Of a DNA stretch of 22,937 nt, positions 6,647-13,751 are shown one piece after another (the first letter of the stretch is position 1; every line of letters starts with the position of its first letter). The notes beneath the pieces are model-generated. The model made no database searches, had not been told where the DNA came from, and saw only the letters and a program-made list of their open reading frames with translations. Both the position numbers and the translations under genes were made by a program. This DNA comes from CAZJBP01 sp964544115 (GTDB taxonomy: Bacteria > Verrucomicrobiota > Kiritimatiellia > UBA8416 > JADHWI01), in the NCBI GenBank assembly GCA_964544115.1, contig CAZJBP010000044.1, positions 1 through 22,937 on the forward strand, read 5' to 3'.

Positions 6647-8719
6647 CTAGGCGGGCGGAGGGAGGACGACTCGAACGGTTACAGCACGTTTGGGTACGGG
6701 GCCGCTGCCAGGGGCAGGTCCAGAAACCTCAACAGGTTCGGCCGAACCCATGGCGCGTGGCTTGCAGCGGTGCAGTCCCAGATTCTGGCGATCGAGGAGC
6801 TCCATAAACCGCCGGGCCAGCACGCCGCTTATCTCGACGTTTCCGTCCTCGTCCCTGCCATCAATCGCATGCCCGCGCACCTCCACGGTGTAGATCTCCC
6901 GGATCGCCGAGAGCATGTCGTCGATCTGCCGGAGACGTTCGACCAGCCGTTCGATCTTGCGGGCCTGTCCGGGCTCCAGGTCTGTGCCCTGGTCGAAGAA
7001 CACGAACACCATGCCGGCCACTTCGTCCGTCGCCGCGCCGATGGCGGCCAGTTCCGTATCCTTCAGTTCCCGGGATCGGAAAGCGGTCACGCCGCGAATC
7101 GTGCGGGTTAGAACCGTAGCCTCGCGCACCCATCGGTGGGGGGCTTCACCCCCGGCGACCAGCGTGGAGCCCTCCAGTGTGAGCTCCACGCCCTGCGGCG
7201 GGGCCAGGATGCGCCTGGCCCTGGCCAGCACAAACGGTGCAGCGCTTGCGTCATAGGGCTCCCACACGGCATCCACGCCGGACGTTTCGATGCCCATGGC
7301 GGTCATGCGACGCGCCGGGTCGAGCGCCCCCGGATCCCGGAGTCCGCGGATCGTGGGGTGTCCATCGCGATAGACGGCGCTCAGGACGATCACGCCCGGC
7401 TCGTCGACCAGGGACTCGACGAACTGCGCCCACAGCCGCTTCGCCCGCACCTCGGCCGGGTTCAGACCGGCCATTTCCAGCGACGTGATGCCCGGCACCA
7501 TATGCGCGAGGCGTCCCGCCTCTTCGATCCATTCAGGCGGCGCCGTGCCCTTCGCTTTCAACTGGGAACCGCTGACCTCCAGCGCCACCGTTTCCGGAGG
7601 GTTCAGCAACTGCCGGGCCCGCAGTAGAGCCAATTCGGGCAGCAAGGCTTGGAAGGGCTGCCAGTCGGCCTGCACGTCGCGACGCTCGATGCCCATGGCG
7701 TGGAGCATCGACACCGGGTCGAGGGCCAGCGGATCGTTCAGGCCCCTGATATAGAACTTGCCGTCGCGCCGCCCGGACTCGATGACCACGATGCCCGGCT
7801 GGACTGAGATCTCGCCTACATAGGCCCGCCAGGCGATTGCGGCGCGCAGGTGGAACACCCCCCACAACCCGAGGGCGGCGGGAATGGCGCACAGAACCAA
7901 CCACGTCAGGGGCAAGAGCCGGTCGCCCGAGGTTCGGAATCGGGTGTTGATGCACGACTCCAGATAGAGGCGTGCGGGTCCGAACGCCGCCGTGTCCCCT
8001 TCAAAAGATGACAGCTGGCCCGAAAAATCGCGATGGATTCGGTCCAGGGCCTCCCTGAAGACGGGCTTCATCTCCTCGGTGGGCTCCCCCTCGATCACGC
8101 CGGCCAGGATGGCGTGTCGGCCCTGTTCGATCCACACGGCCATGGAGCCGACCCGTATGCTGTGCAGGCGCTCCTCCCGGGCGGATGAGAACGAGTCGTG
8201 CACGAAGTCCTGAATCGCCGTGAGCATGGCCGAGACCATGTCGCCGTCCGCGGCGGTATTCCGATCACGCCATGCGGACTGCAGCAGAAGGCCCGAGCGG
8301 CGGTGGATCAGGAAGACCTGCCGGATGCGGCAGGCCAGCGTGTGCTCGCGGACCACCTCCGCATAGCGGCGTCCGGTCCGCCAGGCCTCGGCCCGCCATC
8401 GCCAGGCCTGGGCCGACACGGAAACCAGCAGAGCGCGGTTCAGGGCGAGCGTCAGGCCGCGGATCCACCCGCTTAACGACCGGAGCAGCGCGCGTCCGAC
8501 AACCCCTGAAAGGGCATCCACAAGGGCGTTGGGGTTCCGTCGGGCGGACAACTTCAGGGCCTGTTCGACGGGCTCGCCCAGGGCCTCAGCCAGCCTATGG
8601 CTCTCGCGGGCGGACCGGGCCACGGCCCCCGGAAGGGCCCTGTCCAGTTCGCGCTCAGCCCGCTCCACGGCGTCGCCGGTCTCTCGCAGAGTGTCCATGC
8701 ATATGTCCCGGACGGCCAC
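6647..8719 (-). CDS. Large OmpA-family inner-membrane protein with duplicated periplasmic domain
   Basis: A 690-residue protein. Residues 1-260 lack a signal peptide and look cytoplasmic; a segment near 140-175 (QVFLIHRRSGLLLQ, then MVSAMLTAIQDFV) resembles the roadblock/longin-like N-terminal part of a known OmpA-type family. One membrane helix follows at about 266-288. The periplasmic part has two copies of a repeat, one containing RGLNDPLALDP (about 325-335) and one RGLRDPGALDP (about 458-468), each followed by a BON-like beta-alpha unit. The C-terminal domain (about 560-650) is OmpA-like with VFFDQGTDL and VEVRGHAIDG, where family members bind peptidoglycan, although the usual N-x-x-LS-x-x-R-A end is degenerate (NVEISGVLARR). 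The GTG start lies 5 bases after the azoreductase stop. Function unknown; it could couple a cytoplasmic signal to the wall. Confidence 0.85.
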   Translation of the reverse strand: MAVRDICMDTLRETGDAVERAERELDRALPGAVARSARESHRLAEALGEPVEQALKLSARRNPNALVDALSGVVGRALLRSLSGWIRGLTLALNRALLVSVSAQAWRWRAEAWRTGRRYAEVVREHTLACRIRQVFLIHRRSGLLLQSAWRDRNTAADGDMVSAMLTAIQDFVHDSFSSAREERLHSIRVGSMAVWIEQGRHAILAGVIEGEPTEEMKPVFREALDRIHRDFSGQLSSFEGDTAAFGPARLYLESCINTRFRTSGDRLLPLTWLVLCAIPAALGLWGVFHLRAAIAWRAYVGEISVQPGIVVIESGRRDGKFYIRGLNDPLALDPVSMLHAMGIERRDVQADWQPFQALLPELALLRARQLLNPPETVALEVSGSQLKAKGTAPPEWIEEAGRLAHMVPGITSLEMAGLNPAEVRAKRLWAQFVESLVDEPGVIVLSAVYRDGHPTIRGLRDPGALDPARRMTAMGIETSGVDAVWEPYDASAAPFVLARARRILAPPQGVELTLEGSTLVAGGEAPHRWVREATVLTRTIRGVTAFRSRELKDTELAAIGAATDEVAGMVFVFFDQGTDLEPGQARKIERLVERLRQIDDMLSAIREIYTVEVRGHAIDGRDEDGNVEISGVLARRFMELLDRQNLGLHRCKPRAMGSAEPVEVSGPAPGSGPVPKRAVTVRVVLPPPA

Positions 8720-8724
8720 GCCCG

Positions 8725-9366
8725 CTACGCTGTCAGCGCCGCGATGGCCCGGCCGAGAGACGCCGCTTCGCCTACGGCCTTGGCCTTGCGCTCTGCGTGG
8801 TCTTTGAAGAAGAAGGGGTTCTGCCCCTGTGCCCAGGCAATATCCACATCCTTGATGCCCATGAATCCGAAGGCCGTGCGCACCTCGGCGCTGAGGTGGT
8901 CCCGGCCGTCACCCGCTTCGTAGGTGCCGCCCGAGGACGCCAGAAGCACGACCTTGCGGACCTTGTGCAGTCCCTTCACGCCGTTTGCACTGATGTTGAA
9001 GGTGTGGTTGGGCATGATGACCTGGTCGATCCATGCCTTCAGGATTGCCGGAAGGGAGAAATTCCACATCGGCGACGTCAGCACGACCACGTCCGCCGCC
9101 TTGAAGAGCCGGCACTGCTCCAGAGCGTAGGCGGAGGCCAGCTTCTCGCGCGGGGACGCCTCGTAGGACGCGTCGAAGACCGGGTACCAGAAATGACGAT
9201 AGACGTCATAGGTGTAGAACGGCGGCGGGGTTGCGTAAAGATCCACCTCCGTCACGGAGGCGGACGGGTTCTCCTTCTTCAAGGCCGAGAAGAAAGCCTG
9301 CGCCAGTTGCTTCGAGTTGGCCTCGGCCTCAGGCTTGGGGTTTGCGATGACGTGCAGGACGTTCAT
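8725..9366 (-). CDS. azoR: FMN-dependent NADH:quinone reductase / azoreductase AzoR
   Basis: AzoR is a flavodoxin-like homodimeric enzyme that reduces quinones by two electrons (and azo dyes in vitro) with NAD(P)H and FMN. The 213-residue protein begins with a beta strand (MNVLHVIANPKPEA) leading into the FMN phosphate loop (ANSKQLAQAF). The FMN-binding motif SPMWNFSLPAILKAWIDQV lies at about 95-113, and ASSGGTY, the second flavin loop, near 140. Length is normal (about 200). A purine-rich gagaaggg ribosome site precedes the ATG. It is the first gene of a likely two-gene unit with the OmpA-like gene, an unusual partner. The -10/-35 candidate at 9451-9478 and a palindrome at 9405-9419 lie upstream. 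The physiological substrate cannot be told from sequence. Confidence 0.92.
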   Translation of the reverse strand: MNVLHVIANPKPEAEANSKQLAQAFFSALKKENPSASVTEVDLYATPPPFYTYDVYRHFWYPVFDASYEASPREKLASAYALEQCRLFKAADVVVLTSPMWNFSLPAILKAWIDQVIMPNHTFNISANGVKGLHKVRKVVLLASSGGTYEAGDGRDHLSAEVRTAFGFMGIKDVDIAWAQGQNPFFFKDHAERKAKAVGEAASLGRAIAALTA

Positions 9367-9404
9367 TTCGGATGTGCCCTTCTCTTTGTTTCAGTCTCGT
9401 GCGC

Positions 9405-9419
9405 CGGCGTCCAACGCCG
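9405..9419. repeat. Short palindrome upstream of azoR
   Basis: cggcgt-cca-acgccg has two perfect 6-bp arms. It sits between the candidate azoR promoter and the azoR start, so it could be an operator or a leader hairpin. It could also be an ordinary repeat unit. The remainder of 9367-9503 shows no gene. Confidence 0.4.
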
Positions 9420-9450
9420 CCCGGCCATAAAGCGATCCTCACCACGGTTG

Positions 9451-9478
9451 ATGTTACACCACAGGGGAGACGGTGCAA
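9451..9478 (-). promoter_or_regulatory. Candidate azoR promoter
   Basis: On the minus strand TTGCAC (9478-9473) and TAACAT (9456-9451) are separated by 16 bases. They match the sigma70 consensus at three and four of six positions. The leader to the azoR ATG would be about 75-80 bases and would contain the palindrome at 9405-9419. The match is weak. Confidence 0.25.
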
Positions 9479-9503
9479 GGGCTTTTCCGGCTGCGTCCGT
9501 GTG

Positions 9504-10403
9504 TCAGGAGGACGGCCAGTCCAGGTTGCGCGGGCTGATGAAGTGGCGCGCCGCGCCGGTGATGGGATCGGAGAAGTCCAAGGCCCGCGCCAGAAGGAGC
9601 AGCGGCGGATGGCTGTCGTCATCGTCCGGGCGGGTCCGGACCTTGGGGTAAAGCCGGTCGTGGAGGATTGGCGCGCCGATGGCGGCCATATGCAGCCGCA
9701 GCTGATGACGCTTGCCGGTTAATGGTTCCAGGGCGAACCGTGCCCATTCCCCCCGGCGTTCCAGCAGGTGCACGCGGGTTCGGGCGTTGACCGGGCCTGT
9801 CGCCTCTCGTGATCGGAACCAGAGGGTGGGGTCCGGCTCAATGCGGCTCTCAATCACGCGGTCGTCGGTCCATGGCCCGTCGGGCGCCCGGCAGAGGGCC
9901 TCGTAGCGTTTGGCGACCCTCCCCAGTGCGAACAGGCGGTGGTAAGGGCCGCGGCTCGATGCGTCCACAGAAAAGAGGACCAGGCCCGCAGTGTCCCGAT
10001 CCAGGCGGTGGAGGGGCGCGATATCGGCCGTTCCGGCGATGTCTCGAACGCGAGCCAGGAGGCATGCATTGACGAACCGGCCGCCGGGGGTCACGGGCAT
10101 GCCGTGCGGCTTGCAGGCGACCAGGAGATGGTCGTCGCGGCAAAGGATCCGGACGTCGTCATCCACAGGCGGCTCGGCCGTCACCTCGCGAAAGTAGCTC
10201 AGGCGCAGGCGTGCCCGGCAGGGGGTGTCCAGGGCAACGGGATGTCCCTCGTCGTCGGTGACGAGCCCGTCCTCAATGCGCCGGTGCCACGTATCCCGGG
10301 GAATTTGCGGAAACCGATCGGCCAGGAAGTCCAGCACCAGCGGGTAGGGCGAGGGGGCGTCGGGGATGGTGACGCGGGACGGGCGTGGCGAGCGGCTGCT
10401 CAT
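9504..10403 (-). CDS. RluA-family RNA pseudouridine synthase
   Basis: The enzyme converts specific uridines in rRNA or tRNA to pseudouridine. The protein is about 299 residues from the ATG at 10403. Its first 75 residues have an S4-like RNA-binding character (a basic surface ending LSYFREVTAEP). The catalytic domain follows, with HRLDRDTAGLVLF near residue 131, whose Asp is the nucleophile, then AKRYEALCR and GKRHQLRLHMAAIGAPI, the standard RluA motifs II and III. The target uridine cannot be assigned. A longer frame to 10673 exists but its extra N terminus resembles no family member and runs back over the divergent membrane-protein gene; ATG 10421 is an alternative start. No clear ribosome site was seen. 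It is divergent from the gene at 10547. Confidence 0.93.
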   Translation of the reverse strand: MSSRSPRPSRVTIPDAPSPYPLVLDFLADRFPQIPRDTWHRRIEDGLVTDDEGHPVALDTPCRARLRLSYFREVTAEPPVDDDVRILCRDDHLLVACKPHGMPVTPGGRFVNACLLARVRDIAGTADIAPLHRLDRDTAGLVLFSVDASSRGPYHRLFALGRVAKRYEALCRAPDGPWTDDRVIESRIEPDPTLWFRSREATGPVNARTRVHLLERRGEWARFALEPLTGKRHQLRLHMAAIGAPILHDRLYPKVRTRPDDDDSHPPLLLLARALDFSDPITGAARHFISPRNLDWPSS

Positions 10404-10469
10404 GGGCGGAGGGTAGGGCATCGCGCCCCCGGGTTCCAGCCGGGATTGCTTCGAAGGAAGAACTGCGGC

Positions 10470-10498
10470 TTGTGGAGGATTCGGGGCCCGCGTATGCT
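10470..10498 (+). promoter_or_regulatory. Candidate promoter for the small membrane protein
   Basis: TTGTGG (10470-10475) and TATGCT (10493-10498) are spaced by exactly 17 bases and match the consensus at three and four of six positions. Transcription would begin about 40 bases before the ATG at 10547, in the 143-bp divergent gap. Confidence 0.3.
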
Positions 10499-10546
10499 CT
10501 GCCCGCAGTTCCGAACCGGGATGAGAAGCGCGCAAGAGATGTCGTG

Positions 10547-11047
10547 ATGTCCGATGACAAAGCCCTAAACCCCTGCAAGCCCCGGGCCCCTTGGGGAGTG
10601 TTGCCCCTGTTGGCGTGGATCGCCCTGCTGGGTTTCCTCTTTGCCCAGGTTGAGATCCAGATCGAGGGGCCAAACGGTTGGGCGTCGAGTCTGCCGACCT
10701 GGCGGCTCGATCACCCCATTCTGCACGTCCTTTGGGGCGGACGGACGCTGACGGGGTACCACGCGTTTGTCTTCGCGTTCATGTTCTTCGTGTTTCACCT
10801 GCCGGTCTTCATCGTCGGCCGGCCTACACTTGCGATGGAACTGAGAATCTTCGGCAGCCTGATGCTGTTCTGGGTCTGGGAGGACTTCCTCTGGTTCGTC
10901 TTCAACCCGGCCTACGGGATCGGACGGCTGAGGCCCGAGACCGTTCCGTGGCATCACTCCTGGCTGCTGGGCCTGCCGACGGATTACCTGACGTTTCTGT
11001 TCGTCGGTGCGGTTTGCCTCTGGGGATCGTACCACAGGTTTCCTTGA
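10547..11047 (+). CDS. Small polytopic membrane protein of unknown function
   Basis: A 166-residue protein, not recognised as a named family. Four hydrophobic segments are visible at about 14-32, 69-90, 95-120 and 147-165. The third contains FWVWEDFLWFVFNP, followed by GRLRPETVPWHHSWLLGLPTDY, a Trp/Asp/His/Pro-rich stretch that looks conserved and could form a functional site at the membrane face. The ATG at 10547 is preferred because the open frame to its left has no membrane character and overlaps the divergent gene. It precedes ispE by 35 bases, but ispE appears to have its own promoter, so a functional link to isoprenoids is not implied. Confidence 0.75.
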   Translation: MSDDKALNPCKPRAPWGVLPLLAWIALLGFLFAQVEIQIEGPNGWASSLPTWRLDHPILHVLWGGRTLTGYHAFVFAFMFFVFHLPVFIVGRPTLAMELRIFGSLMLFWVWEDFLWFVFNPAYGIGRLRPETVPWHHSWLLGLPTDYLTFLFVGAVCLWGSYHRFP

Positions 11048-11073
11048 CTTGCCCCGCCGCCGTTTGGTAAACG
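11044..11073 (+). promoter_or_regulatory. Candidate ispE promoter producing a near-leaderless mRNA
   Basis: TTGACT (11044-11049, five of six) and TAAACG (11068-11073, three of six, preceded by TGG in the manner of an extended -10) are separated by 18 bases. The expected start of transcription is about 11079-11082, at or next to the ATG at 11082. The bases before that ATG are all C or G and hold no ribosome-binding sequence, consistent with leaderless initiation. The -35 box overlaps the stop codon of the upstream gene. Confidence 0.5.
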
Positions 11074-11081
11074 CGCCCCCC

Positions 11082-12038
11082 ATGTCTCTTGACGGCGACA
11101 CGGTCGAGATCCGTGCTCACGCGAAGATCAACCTTCACTTGGAGGTGATCCGGCGCAGGGAGGACGGCTACCACGATATCCGCAGCGTCGTCGTGCCGAT
11201 CTCACTGAGCGATCGGATCCGGATCGAGCCGGCGGCGAAGGGCGTGGAAACCGTGCTCGACGACGGCGGGCTGGCCGAACTTGAGGACCTGCGGGGGATG
11301 TCGCCCGAGCGGGCCCTGACCAACCGCGCGGCGCTCGCGCTGCAGGAGGCGACGGGGTGCAGGCGCGGTGTGCGCATGCGGCTGCAGAAGAACATCCCCG
11401 TGGGGGGCGGTTTGGGTGGAGGCAGCGCCGATGCGGCAGCCGTCCTGCTGGCCCTGAGCGATCTCTGGGGCACGGGCCTGAGCCGGGGGCGCCTGGAGGA
11501 GATCGCCGCCGGCGTCGGGTCGGACGTCGCGGCGCTTGTCCATGGGGGCGCCGTCGTGATGACCGGCCGCGGCGAGAAGGTGGCGTCCGTGGAAGGATTG
11601 ACCGCTTCCGGGCGGCGGGGGTGGTGGCTCGTCATTGCCAACCCGCGTATCCCGGTGTCAACGCGGGACATATACAGCCACTGCCGGCCGAGCTTGACTT
11701 CGGCCGACGGGGCTTTTACAAATACGGTTTCTTCGCTGGGGAGCGGGGACGTGATTCGGGCGTCCAAGAGCCTGTATAACGGTCTTCAGCCGCCGGCGGT
11801 GGAGAAGTACCCGCTGATCGGCATTCTCCTTGAGGAGTTGCAGGCGGCCGGCGCGCTGGGCGCGCTGGTCTCGGGTAGCGGCGCGTCTGTGTTCGGCCTG
11901 TGTGCGAACGAGGCGGAGGCGCGGTCGGTGGAAGGCCGGCTCCGGCAGCGGCTGGGATCCGCCGTGTGGAGTTACGTGGCGCGGACACTGCCCGATGGTG
12001 TAATGGCAGCACACGGCCCTTTGGAGGCCAGAGTCTAG
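11082..12038 (+). CDS. ispE: 4-diphosphocytidyl-2-C-methyl-D-erythritol kinase IspE
   Basis: IspE phosphorylates the 2-hydroxyl of CDP-methylerythritol with ATP, the fourth step of the non-mevalonate (MEP) isoprenoid pathway. It is a GHMP kinase of 318 residues, somewhat longer than E. coli IspE (283). It shows AHAKINLHLEV and DGYHDIRSVVVPI at the N terminus, the ATP-binding glycine loop PVGGGLGGGSADAA near residues 106-119, GSDVAALVHGG, and the C-terminal GHMP signature LVSGSGASVFGLC. The ATG at 11082 is chosen because MSLDGDTVEIRAHAK is a normal start; 25 further upstream codons overlap the previous gene. The last 16 residues and the TAG stop (12036-12038) are encoded inside tRNA-Gln, so the coding sequence overlaps the tRNA by 50 bases on the same strand. 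Confidence 0.95.
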   Translation: MSLDGDTVEIRAHAKINLHLEVIRRREDGYHDIRSVVVPISLSDRIRIEPAAKGVETVLDDGGLAELEDLRGMSPERALTNRAALALQEATGCRRGVRMRLQKNIPVGGGLGGGSADAAAVLLALSDLWGTGLSRGRLEEIAAGVGSDVAALVHGGAVVMTGRGEKVASVEGLTASGRRGWWLVIANPRIPVSTRDIYSHCRPSLTSADGAFTNTVSSLGSGDVIRASKSLYNGLQPPAVEKYPLIGILLEELQAAGALGALVSGSGASVFGLCANEAEARSVEGRLRQRLGSAVWSYVARTLPDGVMAAHGPLEARV

Positions 12039-12062
12039 GTTCGACTCCTAGTCGGGCAACCA
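11989..12062 (+). tRNA. tRNA-Gln (anticodon TTG)
   Basis: Acceptor arms are 11989-11995 (tgcccga) and 12052-12058 (tcgggca), with discriminator A12059 and encoded CCA 12060-12062. The anticodon loop ctttgga (12019-12025) gives TTG, reading CAA and, with wobble, CAG. The anticodon stem has four good pairs and a C-A mismatch at its base. The T arm contains ttcgact. The first 50 bases are also the end of ispE. prs begins 22 bases downstream. The order ispE - tRNA-Gln - prs is seen in several bacterial phyla. Confidence 0.95.
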
Positions 12063-12084
12063 ACCGCGGTGTGGACGGCGGCGG

Positions 12085-13038
12085 ATGATTTCGGAAGGCA
12101 TGAACGGCCAGATGAAGATATTTACGGGCAACGCGAACCCGGAGTTGTCTCGGAAGATCGCGGCGTTCCTCAACCTTGAGCTGGGGCAGGCCGAGATCGG
12201 CCGGTTTCCGGACGGTGAGACGTTCGTCAAGATCCGCGACAACATCCGCGGGAAGGACGTCTTCGTCATTCAGCCGACGTGCAGCCCGCCCAACGAGAAC
12301 CTGATGGAGCTGCTGATCATGATCGACGCCATACGCCGGGCGTCGGCCGAGCGGATCACGGCGGTGTTGCCCTTCTTCGGGTACAGCCGTCAGGACCGCA
12401 AGGATCAGCCCCGCGTGCCGATCACCGCCAAGCTGGTGGCGAACCTGCTCGTGGCCGCCGGCGTGAACCGCCTGTTGACGCTGGACCTTCACGCGCAGCA
12501 GATCCAGGGCTTCTTCGACATCCCGGTCGATCACCTGTACGCACAGCCCGTATTCTTGAAGTACCTCAAGGAGAAGAATCTCCCGAATCTGATCATGGTG
12601 GCGCCGGATACCGGCGGCGTGAAGGCGGCCTACTCGTACTCCCGGATGATGGAATGCGGGTTCGCCGTGGTCGCGAAGCAGCGGCACAGCAGCTCCGAGG
12701 TTGAGGCGCTGACCGTGGTCGGCGACGTGGCCGGGTGTACGGCGGTGATGATCGACGACCTGACGACCACGGCGGGAACGCTGTGTTCGGCGGCGCGGCT
12801 GTTGACCGAGCGTGGCGCGAAGGATATTTACGCGGCCGTGAGCCACGGGACGGTGACGCCCGCCGGCATCGAGCGGCTGAAGGCCTCCTCGATTCGCGAA
12901 CTGATTGTTACCGACTCGGTGCCCGCGCGGGAGTCGGGCGGGTTTCCCATCACGGTGCTGTCGGTGGCGGAACTGTTGGGCGAGGCGATCCTGCGAATTC
13001 ACGAGAACCGTTCGGTGAGTTCGCTGTTCAGGTTGTAA
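12085..13038 (+). CDS. prs: Ribose-phosphate pyrophosphokinase (PRPP synthase)
   Basis: Prs makes phosphoribosyl pyrophosphate from ribose 5-phosphate and ATP for purine, pyrimidine, NAD, His and Trp synthesis. The frame encodes 317 residues; in-frame ATGs at 12100 and 12112 are alternative starts, and homologues usually begin near MKIFTGNANPEL (12112). Visible are FPDGETFVKI, PFFGYSRQDRK (ATP/Mg site), LDLHAQQIQGFF, the flexible loop with AKQRH (catalytic Lys and Arg kept) and the PRPP loop IDDLTTTAGTL. In the common form of that loop (DDxxDTxGT) the fourth position is Asp; here it is Thr, a variant I treat as natural, because the rest is intact. It lies between tRNA-Gln and rplY. Confidence 0.97.
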   Translation: MISEGMNGQMKIFTGNANPELSRKIAAFLNLELGQAEIGRFPDGETFVKIRDNIRGKDVFVIQPTCSPPNENLMELLIMIDAIRRASAERITAVLPFFGYSRQDRKDQPRVPITAKLVANLLVAAGVNRLLTLDLHAQQIQGFFDIPVDHLYAQPVFLKYLKEKNLPNLIMVAPDTGGVKAAYSYSRMMECGFAVVAKQRHSSSEVEALTVVGDVAGCTAVMIDDLTTTAGTLCSAARLLTERGAKDIYAAVSHGTVTPAGIERLKASSIRELIVTDSVPARESGGFPITVLSVAELLGEAILRIHENRSVSSLFRL

Positions 13039-13051
13039 GGCAGGAGAGACT

Positions 13052-13732
13052 ATGGCGAAGCAAACGATACTGAAGGCAGTGGTTCGCAACGAGACTGGCA
13101 CCGGCCCCGCGCGTCGGATGCGCCGGCAGGGCAAGCTGCCCGCCGTCGTGTCCATGCTGGACGGGCGCAGTGTGCCGATCACGCTGAACCACCACGAGTT
13201 CGACCTGACGCTTCGGAGCCACTCGGGCGACAACGTCCTGATGGATCTGGATCTCGAGGGATCGGCCGCGACAAAGGTGCTGCTGGTGGAAGTGCAGCGC
13301 GATGGCGTCACCGGAGCCACGGAGCACGCGGATTTCCACGAGATCTCGATGACCAAGAAGATGCGCGTGCACATCCCCGTGCAGGTCATCGGCGACCCCG
13401 TCGGCGTTCTGCTGGGCGGAGGTATTCTCGAGCAGACGCTGCGCGAGCTGGAAGTCGACGTGCTGCCGGCGGACATGATCGACCTGATCGAGGCCGACGT
13501 CAGCGGGCTGAACGTGGGCGACGCGCTGCTGGTCAAGGATCTGAAGATTGGCGAGCGGATCACCGTGGTCACGCCGGCCGACACGGCTGTGGCGTCCGTC
13601 CTGACTCCGGCGGCGGTTGAAGAAGAGAAGCCGGCGGAAGAGGCCGTGGCTGCGGAAGGCGATGCGGCGGCGGCGGCGAAGGAGCCGGCTCTGGTTGAGA
13701 AGAAGAAGAAGAAGGACGAAGAGGCCGGTTGA
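13052..13732 (+). CDS. rplY: Large-subunit ribosomal protein bL25 (CTC form)
   Basis: bL25 binds 5S rRNA in the 50S central protuberance. The 226-residue protein is the long CTC type: an N-terminal L25 beta-barrel (residues 1-95, with RMRRQGKLPAVV and HADFHEIS), a second TL5-type beta domain (about 100-185), then an acidic and Ala-rich linker ending in KKKKKDEEAG. The ATG has aggagag 4-5 bases upstream and starts 13 bases after prs. The prs-ctc-pth order is widespread and supports one operon. Confidence 0.97.
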   Translation: MAKQTILKAVVRNETGTGPARRMRRQGKLPAVVSMLDGRSVPITLNHHEFDLTLRSHSGDNVLMDLDLEGSAATKVLLVEVQRDGVTGATEHADFHEISMTKKMRVHIPVQVIGDPVGVLLGGGILEQTLRELEVDVLPADMIDLIEADVSGLNVGDALLVKDLKIGERITVVTPADTAVASVLTPAAVEEEKPAEEAVAAEGDAAAAAKEPALVEKKKKKDEEAG

Positions 13733-13751
13733 CGCCTGAGGGATTCGGCCG

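Noticed and set aside
6287..6660. tmRNA, RNase P RNA or SRP RNA in the lptF/G-OmpA-like gap
   Set aside because: No tag-like reading frame or tRNA-like end with CCA, no gaggaaagtccg-type RNase P core, and no ggtcagg...ggaagg SRP loop on either strand.
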